NCBI GenBank assembly: GCA_008360955.1
Contig: LUCM01009108.1
Location: forward strand, 175,007-239,006
DNA from: Fasciolopsis buskii
Lineage: Eukaryota > Platyhelminthes > Trematoda > Plagiorchiida > Fasciolidae
Reading direction: 5' to 3'
Length of the DNA stretch: 64,000 nt
Shown: in pieces, positions 12,891 through 25,440 of the stretch
Numbering within the stretch: position 1 is the first letter of the stretch
How the letters are laid out: the number at the start of each line of letters is the position of its first letter
Translations under genes and position numbers: made by a program
Notes under the pieces: generated by a model
The model's input: the letters and a program-made list of their open reading frames with translations, nothing else
What the model was told of the DNA's origin: nothing
Database searches by the model: none

Positions 12891-12927
<37 letters not shown>
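9940..12927 (+). pseudogene. RTE/SR2-type LINE, near full length, decayed
   Basis: Non-LTR retrotransposon with the domains in canonical order but broken by many stops and frameshifts. The endonuclease runs about 9960-10640: VSCVQEIRIRNSSSVIRL near 10050-10105, then EAALLEWIP..SRLCAVRL near 10215-10270 and ISAYVPT. Reverse transcriptase is readable at 11365-11775 (NYMGISLISISSKLI, LTGCVCISRVFT) and keeps an intact YADD catalytic box at 11900-11911. The C-terminal part, about 12420-12660, shows GQGWKRRRGGH and the decayed counterpart of the RLPGWGPRD / MAQNR.QWR ending of trematode RTE elements. A 3' region without coding signal then runs into (TA)n at 12893-12927. It cannot encode an active protein. 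Confidence 0.9.
12893..12927 (+). repeat. (TA)n, 3' tail of the RTE LINE
   Basis: 35 nt of pure AT repeat. The roughly 60 nt before it (CTGTGAAGTTTTACTTGCC...) resemble the sequence that precedes the (TA)n at 28323 downstream of another RTE 3' end. The repeat is therefore best read as the element's tail rather than an independent microsatellite. Confidence 0.8.
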
Positions 12928-12929
<2 letters not shown>

Positions 12930-15900
12930 GAAAACATTATTCGATGACACAGTAACTGGTTTGAGTTATACAGCTACCTACCATTATCCCGAGATAAGTG
13001 ATAACCAGAGAAATGTCATACGCTTGGGGGTCATTTCTGATTCCGCACTGGAATATGGTACTGGTCAAATAATTCGATCTTCGGAGAAGGGATTTAAGAT
13101 GCATTCATTAATTACCCATCCTTAAGCTTGGTCTTCATATCAGCAATCGATGGCGTACGAACACCATCAACCTGAGCTATGACTAACATTAGTTTCTGGA
13201 GCCATTGAGGATTAGATTCGTGTCAGCTGAAGTCTGGAATATATACTACACATACCGGCCGGTGTGCGCCAGCTGAATATTCCGTTCTTTGAGGTATGCG
13301 GTGCCTGGTATCCACATCATGGCAAAAGGAATTAAAACCCAAATCCGTGGGCTATTTCTATTAGATCTAGTTAGATTAGCCTATTCGTGACTACAAATAC
13401 TCCCTGCTCACAACGTGATGGTTAGCGACGTTGGAGTATGCGACTGAGTACCATAGTCAGTGGCCCAGGTGCTTTCACAATGTTTTCTCCTCATGTATCG
13501 TAATCGCGGCTTCAGATTCTCTCGTCTGACGAAAACCAAACCTGAACAGTTCATTACCAATGGTCGTTAAAGCTGTAAGCGAAGCTAGGCATAAAGCCAT
13601 GTGTGACAGTGTTTAATACATTATTTAATGCAACTCGGTCCCGTGGGTGCTTGATGTGTATCCTGCTGTTCTGTAGACTCAGATCTCCATCAAAAGGTCA
13701 ACCTATCGTGTGATGTTTTTCAAATTCCTCCAGAGCAGTTTGTGCTACGTATCGTTGGATGAAACACGTTATTTGTTGACCGCGAACCAAAGGTCGATTC
13801 GTGCACAATAAGCTAGTCGTTCAGTATTGTGCAGCTATCGATCGTTGGTATGACCACTTAAGCTGTGTTCCCTCAAACCAAATTTGAAACATGTGAATTG
13901 GAAGCCATGGAATTTTCTTCTCCTAAACATTTCACCCAGTCCGAACTTAATATAGTCGCGAAAAAGAAGGGCAGAATAAAAAAACGCATGTTTAGCTCCA
14001 AATCGATTAGACTAGATACTTCATTTTGTCCATACTAAACGAATCGACTAGTTTTTCAGTAAGAATTTGCTATTACAGGTTCATACGAACTGGGTCCTGA
14101 GAAATAGGTCAAGTTGATCCTCGTTAGTCCTCCGCATCAGAATTTGCAATTTGTCTGTTTTTTGGATCCTCGCTATCCGTTTGAATCGTTGGTTTGAGAC
14201 CACGAATGCGGAGACAAACGCATATTGTCAATGGTTCTTCTCCCGGGCTTTACAAGTGCATGTTTAAAGGTTTTGCAAAGGGTTGAAGGATATGTTTATA
14301 ATGGATGGCATGTGTTTGGTTGGCATATTCGTCCTTGTGGATAATTCGTGGAACTAGTGTGATCTATTGCCTAATCACAGGGATGGAATGAATGATTTCC
14401 GAACAGGGTCATTGGTGGGCTTGCAAGGGGTACTCTAAGTGCGCAGAGTACATGGAATAGTGTTGGCACAGAACTTGAGGTGAGCACGGGACTAAAAAGA
14501 GAATATTTCAATTCAAACCTCTTTGGTTGGAATCCTTGCATTTTCGGCCTACTTCCTCGTGCGATCCCTTTCCTGAAAACGATGCACTTAGTTGTCTTAT
14601 TAATAAAGGAAGTTAAAAAAAATAAAATACAAAAGTTATTCGCAGAAAACGGTTGATGCATCTAGCCGTACAGATTAATATAAACTATTCATGTCCGCCA
14701 GGATAGGCTACAACTGACACCTGACTGATTCACTGATCCCAGTCAGTCAATTGGATGTGCATGTACGATTAGATTGACCAAGCTTCTGGTCCGTTGCCTG
14801 AACAAGCATGTGTGTGTGTGTGTCTATCTACGCTGATCGCAAACGTGCCGGGACAAAGGTTAATCATGGTAACCAAAACGTTGGCGAATTACTGCCTCTA
14901 GAAACAAAGCTGTGGTACTAACGGTATAACATTCGTACTGATAACGCGCACATGGCACATCAACGTTTCGAAACACTTATTTTGTCATTCGGTCCAGGTA
15001 TTTGCAAGTTGTTCAATTTTACAACGGCGTTCGCCTATCCAACTACTGTTGGCATGGCATAACAGTTATTTGGATATTTCCATGTATTAAGTTGTTCTAT
15101 TTTTCTGCCTTGCAGACCTATGCTGGATCGTGTTTTTTCATGTGGAAGTATTGTGCGTGTTTCTGTGTCTGGTAAAAGTGACTAGCTGGTATCATGAAAA
15201 CTCCACTTGCAAAAAGAAAGTCGGAGACAAGGACTTTTCTTTTATTATTCTTCCCTGATCGCGTTTTGTTTAACATCGGGCAAAATCATGGAGTGGAAAC
15301 TCGACCATGGCCGCCAGTTCCCGAGAGCGAAGCATCGATCTCCAGTTGAAAGAAGCTTGATTTTCAGGATAGCTGAATTTACTTTCCGCTCGCAATAATT
15401 GCTTCCTATTATCAACAACAACATTCCTTCCATACCCGATCTAACCAGCTCTAGGAAAACAATCGACTGCACTGGCAGTCCAGTCACAAAGTGCGCATAA
15501 TTTTGTTGACCGGAACAAAAAACACGCTTGCTTGTGTGCATGTGTATGTATGTTTGTGTGTTTGTGTGTTTACATGAGTTTGTTTGTGAGCTACCGTCCG
15601 AAGCCAAATGTTAGTCTTTGTCTAGATGTATGAAGCATTTACTCGACGTGATTCGAAACAACGGTCAAGTCAAGTCAGGTGAGCTAACCCTGAAGGCAAC
15701 TTGCTAGCAGTCAATGAAGCACTTGTTTATCCTGAACAAGTCCGAGAAATACTAAGAGCATGAGTGCGGGGTCACCTTGAGACTTATTTTCGACCGCTGG
15801 TAGCTGTGCCGTGTGGGCTAGACAGGCAAGGAATTATGCGTCAGTAGGTCATGCCCATAAAGCGGAGCAGGGTTTCTTTACTGGTTACGTGAAGGGAATA

Positions 15901-16389
15901 TTTTCCAGTATGGATGTCACTTTTACGGTTTATTCTTACGAAACGTACTGACCAGGTGCCCAAGTGGGATGAAATGTAATGACATTTGTCTAATTTAGTT
16001 TAGAAGTATTCTTCAATGCAACACGAAACAGAATTCGGCATGTGATAGAGAAGGAAAAGCAATGAAACTTAATGAATTAGACTAGGTTTTTCAGTTCATG
16101 TGCATTCGCCAACGGCCGTCGATATCCTCAACGCGTTTCTGAGGTGAATGCACTACGGTATTCGTTGTTAAATCAGCAAAAGGTGGCACTTGTGGACATA
16201 GGAGACCGGGGTAGCCATCATTACCCACACTGACGATCTATGAAAGTCCCTCCAGTGGGAGGAACGATCTTGCGAATCACAGAGTAACAGCCAATGAGTC
16301 TTCGGATTGGAGAGGTGGCAGCGACGCACAGTATGCTCCTGGGTGAAGGCGCAAAATGAACAGTATATGAAATGGATCTGTTGAGGCCC
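12928..16389. other. Unassigned stretch
   Basis: No gene or known transposon protein recognised. It contains a short (TG)n at 14809-14823 and a TG/TT-rich segment near 15537-15570. The frames at 14371-14661 (-) and 15245-15607 (-) have no family signature. Confidence 0.5.
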
Positions 16390-18930
16390 GTACCCGGGAA
16401 AAATGGATCGTAAAGCATATCAGCTGCAGGTCGAACAGCAGGCGACTGAGTTGAAGCTCAGTAGGAGCTGCCTATGTATGGTACGATGGGGCGGAGCAGT
16501 AATAACAGCCACGAATTGTCTTGTTGGGCGTGTAGATCAATGGGCCCAGCAATACGTGGAGTTGTTCTCGAGACCGGACGATGGGTACCCGTTTTGCGAT
16601 TGGTTGGAACAGCGAGTCGACTTGATTTCGGCAGTGGTCTTTGGTCGGTGTACAGGCGGATATCGCAGAAAGTCATGCCGGAGGTGTGGAAAGGCAAATT
16701 CGTAACATGCTTTCAGGGGAACTATTCAAAGAATCACCAGCTCATATTCACCGCCCGTTTTATGTACACAAAACTCTGACAGGAAGTACTGAACTATTTT
16801 CCTTAGTCGATTTACGATCGGGATACTGGCAACCACCGGTGGCATCGGAGAACGGAGAGAAAAAGCTTTTCTGTGTCACAGGGAAGTAGTAGGAATTTTT
16901 GCAACTGTCCTTCTGGTTGATGGACACGCCGACAATCTTCATGCGATTAGTTTTGAAGGTCCTGGAGAATCTAGACAACGTTTTGGTCTACGGTGATGAC
17001 ATGGTCGTATTTTAAAAGATGGTTGATAAACACTTATCTGGAATGGTAGTCATCTTGAAAAGAACCAAAGTGGTGGGTTAAAAACAGAGTGTCAAAAAGT
17101 CTTTAGCTTGGCACCAAACAAGTGGTGAACATATTTGATTGCTGGCGGGTTTCGCGACGAAACAGATCACATGCCTTTGACATGGCTAATGACGACACGA
17201 GAACCAAGTTGAAGATTGATTCGATAGACGTACAGCCCTAAATATTGTTTCGTGATTCAACACGTGGGCAGCCGAGAAAACGAAATACCTGATACGTTAT
17301 CGCCGCCAACTCTGCAAGCCTTTGCCGGTGGAACTGATACCAGTAAATCCAGCACCTTCAGGCGACGCAGTGCTAGCCGCTAGAGAGAAAACTACCTCGT
17401 TCGCCGTCTGCTCCCATCTTCAAGCCCAAACATGAAGAAAACTCACCTGCATCACAGGACTTACTGTCAATAGGGAATCTTCAGCAAGCAGAGGACAACA
17501 AACTCTTGGTCAATGTCGATATAGGACATGAGCTAAGGTAAAGAAAATTGCCGTTCATTACGATAACATTAAGTAAAAGAACAACTCAGCCGGTGCTCCA
17601 AAGCGAATTATTACGACGCAAAGCTTTCTGAACCATTAAGCGTCAGTGTTGGCGGTCACATACAGTCTTGTGGACCATGTCAGCTGGATCTGAAATTGCT
17701 GACAGGGTCCTACCAATGCAACCGATTCTGGCAAAGCAAGTTTTACAGACCCGAGGATTGAGCATTTTTGACCCGTCACCAACGAGAACGATAGGAAATT
17801 GCTATGTATGAGCAGTGGTTGATCTTGTCCGCTTGGGTGTAAGCAGTGCCAGAGCCGAACCAGGAATGTGATGCGACAAACTGCGTTTTTAACAGCAATG
17901 CGGTTGCAAGAATTGGTATGCTTGGGACTATAATCACAGACCAAGCTCCGGGCGTCGAATCGACGAAAGTCTGTAATGCACTGGTTCACTGAAGAATCCG
18001 GGAAGTACTGACATCATTGTATCAGCCCCCCAAACAAACAGTGTGACGGACGAATTTACCAGAAAGGTGAAACGATTGGTGACCAATCACCGAAAAGGCT
18101 TAGAAGACGGGTTACTAGAAATACTGCCTAGGTACGGTACAATGCATCACTCGACTGGAATAACACCATTTGAACTCATGCTAGGCTGAGAACCCAAGAG
18201 AGCACTGGAAGTGTGGTTGGACGGTGACACTGCACCAGAGCTGACATGACGAGACCAAGAGCACTTGGAAGAAACAGCAGATCAACGGATGGCAGACGCA
18301 CATAATAGGAACAAAGAACATCAAGCTAATCAAATTAGATTACACAAGTGGAAGGTGTTCTCTCTTGGGAAGTTGCTGAAAGTCAAATCCACGACAGGCC
18401 TTAGGCTGTAGGTCCCTAAGCAGGCAAGTTTCGAAAACGATAGAACGGGCCGTAGATGATCTTGGAGAGGACAGAGACCGATATCCAGGTGGAAGGGCAA
18501 ATGTAATAAACCATACTCCATGTATAGAATGAAACGAATGTGGTAAATGAAAAACAGGTGTAACGTACAAGGGCGGATACGACCACAACGGATGGAGAGA
18601 GCAGTCGACCACGCACTGCAAAGTGTACAGAAGCAGTCGTCCAAGAAACGAGAACTTCTGTGTACACAATTTTCAGCAAAATACGAACACCGGGGTATCA
18701 GCAAACAAGTGCAGCAAGCTCTGAACCCAGTTGGATAGCCCGACTAGCCCAGCCGAGAGCTACGGTTCAAATCGTCACTCAGGACACTCGGACCAACACA
18801 GGCAGAGGGATGCTCAAAAGAGCGAAAACACACGGCCAAATGGGACCGGAAATGTAGAACTAGTCAGAACGTGTACCTTGTGTAAGGATGGTTGTGGAAA
18901 GAGCCAAATAAGCGGTTGAGCGAGATCTAG
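16390..18930 (+). pseudogene. Ty3/gypsy LTR retrotransposon pol remnant
   Basis: Reverse transcriptase is clear near 16780-16890: LTGSTELFSLVDLRSGYWQ is followed by a decayed LPFGL block (LSFWLMDTPTIFMRL) and VYGDDMVVF at about 16988-17014 in place of the usual Y(V/L)DD box. An integrase remnant follows. PMQPIL near 17718 marks its start, TIITDQAP near 17926-17950 stands for the core SDQG region, and HHSTGITPFELMLG near 18146-18187 matches the conserved end of gypsy integrases. Stops and frameshifts occur throughout. RNase H is unreadable and the sequence before the RT looks deleted. I could not delimit paired LTRs. The element is dead. Confidence 0.88.
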
Positions 18931-20824
18931 GAAAGGGAACTTGTTTCGCCGCATAATATAAATGTAAACTACTCGTTTGCCTTCTGATTGCAGTATTCGA
19001 AGGAGGGAAAGTTGACAGGTGGAGCTCGTTATTGGGTGCTTAGTTTAGCAAAAAAATTTGGTTGGATGAACTGGGTCGCAGTTTGACGATAGCTGATTGG
19101 TAGACCAAATTGTGAGATGAGTAGGCAGCAGGTTATGATCCATTGGTTGCGGTTTCGTGTGGTGCGTGATAAAGCGATCGATTCACGGATATTATTATAT
19201 ATTATTATATATTATATATATCATACCGGCTTGAAAGCAAGCTTGATGCCAGCGCAGTAACGTGTAATTAGAACTACACAGAAAATGGATGCATGTATTA
19301 TAACTGTACTTATATGTAAGGCTTGCCCATGTGTCATTGGCTGATGCAACTAAACCATTTGCCCTTAAGGTTAACCGAATGACAGCCTGTTGTCCGGGAG
19401 GTTCGCGATGTCCTGAGGAAGATGAGGCGTCGTTCGCTGTTAAGGCAGATAAATGAGAAAGAAAAACAGTGATGGCGAATGCCAGTTAGAAGTCGATATT
19501 TTGGATACTGCTGGATTTACAGCCGAATGCTCGGTTTAATACTAATATCCCCGATCATGATGAGCCTTGTAACAAGTGGCTGACTTCAGGTGCTCTCCAT
19601 CTCTCCGCAGTATGTATCCCCGTTTTTGGGGAATTCGCGTGGTTCCAGCGCGGCGCTAAGCTGATTGGTTATCACAGTGCGTCCAAACCAGCACATTGTA
19701 TTGTCCTGGCACAACCTGAGAAGGTGTGCACCGAGTCACGTATCGAAGACAGCTGAGGACTTGGGCATCGTGACAAGAGAGGCGACTGCATCACACAGGC
19801 AAGTGCATGTTTAGCTGCGTACATTTATCGCATGCTTAACCTCTCGCTAAATGGGCTTGAAAAACCAGACTCTGTTGCTGTCAGGTTGGTTCATGCAACA
19901 GCTGCCGTGATTTGCGTTGCGCCAAATCCGATGTTGGTTGAGACTTTTAGGTCTCACATTAAGCACATACGTAGTCAGATTTAGCCGATTCTAAAAGAAC
20001 CGCGGCTTACCGAAAGTGGTCACTCGTTAGGTCACCAAACGAGGAGTGAAAAATTCCTCATATGAATAGCATCAAAATTCATGTGCAATAAGTTGAACAG
20101 CCTCCGATGTTGGTGTGGCGCAAATCAAAGCCCTTAAGGTCTGAATCACGTGTATGTATGCTACTTGGCGTCTCCAATCGCCTCAGGTGGCGCTTAATTT
20201 TTTAAACTTCCTTTTTCGAACAGCAAACCAGATAGCAGTTGCGTCTTGTGTATTTGTTCGACTCAATTACTCCCACAGGCAGACGAAATTTCTTGTTTGA
20301 ATTCATAGTGGTGCGTGATGCAAATGCGCCGTGCATGAAGCAGTGACAGTGATTGTGGAGTATGTTGAGTATAACCTGTTTTTATAAACCCTGTGACAAA
20401 GACTGCCGATTTATTGATGTTCGCCCTAATCGACTGGACACAAGACCAGGTTGTAACATTCACTGTGATTCGCCACCCTAGACCAGCTCCTGAATACACG
20501 AGAGTTCGGGTGAAGTGAGTTGCCATTGCTGCCGGTTCGTTACACGGATAAAATAGTTCCCAAGTGATTTCATCTTTGTATCATGTCATGCTGAACAACC
20601 TATCGCATGGACGGGTGACCTCGTGCTGTCCGATTTGGAACGTTCATTCTCAGTACACCCCTTAACTTCAGTAGAGAACAAATTCGATCAACATGGCTGA
20701 CTGGCAAACGATGCTTGAAATGACAAGATCGTTGAGGCAAACATGAGACCTGTATTATTTTGAATTTTTAATAGTTTTTGTTTCCTGGGGCATACTCGAG
20801 GAGACATTACTTGCGTTCGGCTCA
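18931..20824. other. Unassigned stretch with an AT-rich tract
   Basis: No gene recognised. An imperfect (TA)/(TTA) tract lies at about 19189-19222. The 3' LTR of the preceding gypsy remnant may fall in the first few hundred bases, but no matching 5' copy was found. Confidence 0.45.
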
Positions 20825-21060
20825 TCATTCGAAGTGAATTGAGATCGGAGTTGCGGGCTGAATTCTCACTGCGCGACTGTAACCAAACCAGAGGGCACGC
20901 GTTTACATTATCAAAGCTGGAGTCTACTAGACTGCCACTCGTCTATCGCCTTTCCAGAAGAACGATCAAAGTTTGGAACTCGCTTTTGACAATTGTGGAG
21001 GAAGAGGATGACCAACACAAGTTCAAGCCAGCACTGGACGAATACTTGCTGGTCAGGTGA
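20825..21060 (+). pseudogene. LINE reverse-transcriptase C-terminal fragment
   Basis: The frame 20839-21060 includes CNQTRGHAFTLSKLESTRLP followed by RRTIKVWNSL and a C-terminal KFKPALDEYL. This is the order seen at the end of CR1/jockey-type reverse transcriptases (TRGH..KL..., then VVD.WNSLP, then ..FK..LD..L). The fragment begins abruptly and is 5'-truncated, as is usual for LINE copies. Confidence 0.7.
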
Positions 21061-22996
21061 CGCGACTCCTTCCGACAGGGATCGTAAGAAACCTTCGGCG
21101 ACGTCATTTAAATAGGTGGAGTCCCTCTGCTTCCAATCAATAAAAAATGAACAAATCGAGAGACCTTGGCTTGGTGTCAAACTCCGTCATCAATAACACA
21201 TGAACTCAAGACGAATCGATCAAACCATAAGTTACCATTTAAAATTTTTGTGGTTGAATTTTATGCATTTAGCAATACTGAATTTTCGAGCTTAACTTTG
21301 TATTCCAGTTCGAAGTGAATCCTCATGCTGCGTTAACCTAATTCGAACTACAGGGCGATTACAAAGGCCTGAATTGCGAAAACCTCTGAGGGTACGATGC
21401 TTGCATTTGAGGGCACTTTATCCTCCGCATGCGTTGAATAAGTGAAGGAAAATGTGAATACGTTTTGTCGTCCGAAACCAAACATTACGATAAAAGGTGT
21501 TTCTATCCGCGTTACCTGATCGTCCTCTCTTCGAGGACAATTGATTGTTAACTATTGGGTCTTGATGACCGTTGTTAAGAAAAAAATCTAGGATTAAATA
21601 TTGAAACTGACGATGGACTTCAACCTACTTAGGTTCACGATCATCCCTAGCATACAAGAGACTGTGGTCAGCCTGATCGTATTTGGAGCTTTCGGTTGCC
21701 ACGCATTTGATAGCCAGAGTTTCCACAACCTGTTGGTTCCTGTTGGACGTGCTTACGTATGTGGCAAAAATTTGGGTTGAAGAAGGAACAAAGAAATTGC
21801 GAATCTGCATGTTCCTGACTCACTTTTCGTCGGCGCAGACTGTGACCTGGGCATGATGCTGGTGAAGTCTAGGACAATCCACCAAATGAGCAAGCCGCAT
21901 GTTCGATAGTGCTTTCTTTTTTTGTTTGTTGGTTCGTTTGACAGGATTCTGTTATCTTGCCTGTTTTTTCCTGTTTCCGAATTGCATGCTGTCAATTTCG
22001 TACAAATCCCACCCTCCACCTCATTAGTTTGAACAACACGTTTTGCTGGCAGCCCGATGGCCATCGACGCAAACACCAAGCCCAGTTAGCTAACAGAAAG
22101 TCTGTCTGAATGTGCAGCTTGTGTTGTCTACGTGGAACTATCGGAGGAGATCAGAACCCCGTCCAATAATAGTGTCGATGTGCTCTGGGATCAAGCCAAG
22201 TAGGAAGTGGGTTTGATAACACGTTTCGCTGTTAACTGTGCGATCCGAAATCTCCAACTGACCGTTATAGACAGCATCTCGCACTATCCTGACCTGGTGT
22301 ATTTGTCAGTCGATCAAACAACTTGGAGTGCCTGATGCCGAGGAATTCGTCAGATATCCTAGTCAGTCATGTGAAAACTGATAAAACTCTGAATACTGAT
22401 TCCAAAATCGTTACTGGGGTTAATCAGATGTGCCCAAGACCGACCGGCTTAACTGAAAAAATCCGCCAAGTCTTGATCGTTAAGTGTGCTTGCGTACGTA
22501 AACAATTCGCGCTTCGAGATCTGTGTGTGCTAGTATGGCGACTCATTTTCACGTGACACCGAGATGAGCTTGCTCGGATCTCGTAAGAAAAAACAACAAT
22601 CAGGGGCCGCATTTGGGTTGGGACATTTTTGGCGTTGCTTATTTGTATCCATCGCGCAAAGGCACTTAGATATTTGCGATATCTTTTTGAACAGTTTGAT
22701 ACTCAACCCTAAGCAATATTTCCGCATAGCATTATCCAAGAATTTCCCTTATCCTGTCTCGCATTTATGATCTTTCCCTGTCTATGCACGGGCAAATCTG
22801 GAATCGTTTGTTCTAGTGGTCCCAGAGGCCCACTTTACTCATAACACCTAGTCGCGATTTTCATTCTCGATCATTCTTTTTCATCATTTTTCTCTTTTCG
22901 CCAAAATATATGCTCGTTTATATCTTAATTTTTGGCATTTTTCCTCAAATAGAAAATTCGCGCTCTTCCAGGGGCATAAAAACGTTAAGTGACTTG

Positions 22997-22998
<2 letters not shown>
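21061..22998. other. Unassigned stretch
   Basis: No supported gene. Frames up to 108 aa (21753-22079, minus) show no domain signature. Confidence 0.5.

Positions 22999-23034
<36 letters not shown>
22999..23034. repeat. (TA)n microsatellite
   Basis: 36 nt of pure TA flanked by GAT on the left and ATC on the right, so the whole is a perfect palindrome. It borders the dispersed repeat at 23035-23345. Confidence 0.95.
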
Positions 23035-23036
<2 letters not shown>

Positions 23037-23345
23037 CAGCAAGTAGTATATGGATGTTTGAACAAGAGAGCACCGGGCACGCATACCTGACGAGCGACAA
23101 TAACCGCGAAACCGGTCGTGTAATCCCGGGCCAATTTTTTTCGCGCATCCAGATACTACTTGCTGCTTCTATATATACATATGTATACCTATGTTGTGCG
23201 ACATTCTGCCCTCGTTCCTAATCTTGGCTCAGCCCAACTGACAATGAATTATCAACGAATCACAGTTCCCGTTCTTCTGTCCACTCTTCCATGAACAGCT
23301 TCCATGCACACTCCTGATGCTACAGATTCCATTCCGTTAAGACAT
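23035..23345 (-). repeat. Dispersed repeat R1, copy 1 (minus)
   Basis: Read on the minus strand, this segment aligns in order with 28373-28650 on the plus strand. It contains GTGTGCATGGAAGCTG, then CTGTGATTCGTTGATAATTC, then GTTTCGCGGTTATTGTCGCT and CGGTGCTCTCTT. An internal inverted repeat, AGCAAGTAGTATATGGATG at about 23038-23056 against its complement at 23145-23165, encloses about 85 bp. The class is unknown (non-autonomous element or part of a larger one), and no coding capacity was recognised. Confidence 0.75.
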
Positions 23346-25245
23346 ATATATAAATATGCGCGTCAGTAAGAAAGGGAATTAGTCGAAATTTCGACCAGGT
23401 GGCTAAATGCGAAGGTTAGGAGGATAAATAAGTTTGTATGAGGTGACTGGGGTCTAGAAGTACTGTACTGGAAAACTACAGACTTTGATGCGTTAGTTGC
23501 AGAGCTTTTCGGTCAGCTGGTCAACTGGGATGGAAGGAATATGACTAACAACGGACGACTAGAAGTAAAGTGTGAGAAAATTCTTTTCACACACCTGAAC
23601 GGATTACTGGAGAACACTGAGAAGCAATAAGAGGGAACTCATTAATGAATCAGATTTGTCGAACGGCATAGGTTCACGAATTTGAGAACACGGTGGATAA
23701 AATTTACCTCAATGGATCCATGCATTCTTATGCATTTATCATACATTTTGCACAAATATGAGTGAAGATCATTGCGAGGGGGTGATATTGTAATTTCCGT
23801 TGCGCCTGAATCTGATAGAGCGGTTTTGTTTGTTTATCGGAGATTGCCCGATACTGGACCGTGCCAAACAGATCACGACCAATACACGGAGGCGGAACTA
23901 ATCCAATCCTGCCAGACAGCGAGCAAGTTCAGAACGCAAGATCAGAGTGGGACCATGTCATCACACTGGCTACCAGTGATCAGTCAACATAGTGGCCTGA
24001 TGGGAAGGCGAGAGCGCGGATATGCAAACCATGAACGCCATATCGTGAGCTGGGCCAACCAATTAGGATGAGCGGTCCGGATTTGACAAAAAGGCCAGGA
24101 ACTGGATCGCGCCAAATAAATCGAACAAGATTGGCCAGGCAAAGCGCGGTCAGAACACCCGATGAAATGATGGCAGTCGCACAGGATCAATAATGCACAC
24201 AAAGCAACCTATATATATGTTATGATTTTACTTAATAAACGAGAATCTCTGTACCAGTGGATTCTGGTTGTTTTCACTTGAGATAGCGGGAATGGACGAT
24301 GACAATCTATAGATAAGATCGGCAATCTGAAGAGCAGATTTCGAGACAGGGAAACTACGATACTCGACAGTCATGCGCCATCAGAACCAAAGTGAGTGAC
24401 CGAAGCAATGTGCAGAGTTTACCACACATGCTAGCTCTTTTGTTATCCATCTTGACGCCACTGGATGTCTATCGGAATCCATTCTTCCTCTGCGGGCTTG
24501 TTACTATCCCATTGCCCAAAATGAAGTAAAGGGTTGCGTGAGGAGACCCTATCTAGAACCTTGGACCAAATGGTATAGTCTATAAGGCAGTAGGACCATC
24601 TGGCGACCTCCCAACTCACTGCGGACTAGTGACTGATGGCTTGCCTGACACCCCGTTCAGATAAGATTAAACATCCTGGGTGTCTGGCACACCCCTCTGT
24701 CACAGAAGTCGGTGTACTTAAACAAGTATGCTTCTTACGCGGTTCGTGGTTGGTTCGGAACATGTTTTTAGACATCGCTCCCAGACTGGTTGCCAAAGGC
24801 CAGTTAATCCTGCCTAGGTGTCCCAGCATTCGTCTTCGCCCTCGCACTTTTAAGGGAACACCGTGCCACGAAAGAGCAGCCTGTACGACTTATTCCACAA
24901 GGGCTGTTTGAGATGTACGCTCATTTGAAGAAATTTCAAGTGATTTACGACGAGTGGCCGACTCCGGGCCTAGGACGTCCACTTCCGGCCATGTTGAAAT
25001 ATTCTCAGATCTTCTAGTTGAAATTAAAATAATACTATGAGCGTCTGCCGCGTGCTGTGAGAGAAAATACTTTGACATTTCGTCTACCTTTTACAGGTTT
25101 TTGAGCAAATAGGCTCTTTTTCGCTCGACAGCGTCAGTTTGCCCAGTCTGAGATCATCTTTAACGAGGTCAGCAAGCAAATGTGCTTCCGAACCAAATGA
25201 CGTAAGGAGTGTGTCGAAAAATCGATGCGCCATATATTGGTTTCA
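23346..25245. other. Unassigned stretch
   Basis: No supported gene. The sequence TTTTACTTAATAAACGAGAATC near 24226-24247 looks like a polyadenylation-type signal and could belong to an LTR, but no paired repeat was found. Confidence 0.4.
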
Positions 25246-25440
25246 ATTGTGAATGATATAATGTTAATAACACAGCGTTGTTGGTAGATGTAATGCACCG
25301 ACGTTTTGACTACTGTGGGTAGTCTTTCTCAAGGCCTTTGATTGTAAAACTCGCTTTGATAAGGACTACCCACGGCAGTCGAAACGTCGGTGCATTACAT
25401 CTACCAACAACGCTGTTATTGACAATATATCATTCACAAT
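25246..25440. repeat. Foldback: 90-bp inverted arms, 17-nt loop
   Basis: The left arm (25246-25335) and right arm (25353-25440) are reverse complements at roughly 90 percent identity, with one 2-nt indel and about eight substitutions. The loop is 25336-25352. Within the right arm, TTGATAA (25356-25362), a GACT/AGTC stem (25364-25367 with 25377-25380) and GAAAC (25381-25385) line up with the core order of a hammerhead ribozyme (CUGANGA, stem II, GAAAC), with two core substitutions. The left arm holds the same arrangement on the minus strand. The Penelope-like-element origin is an inference; no PLE reverse transcriptase or GIY-YIG domain was seen nearby. Confidence 0.85.

Noticed and set aside
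12690..13125. Frames with Tyr-Ile repeats
   Set aside because: Translations of the (TA)n tail of the RTE LINE.
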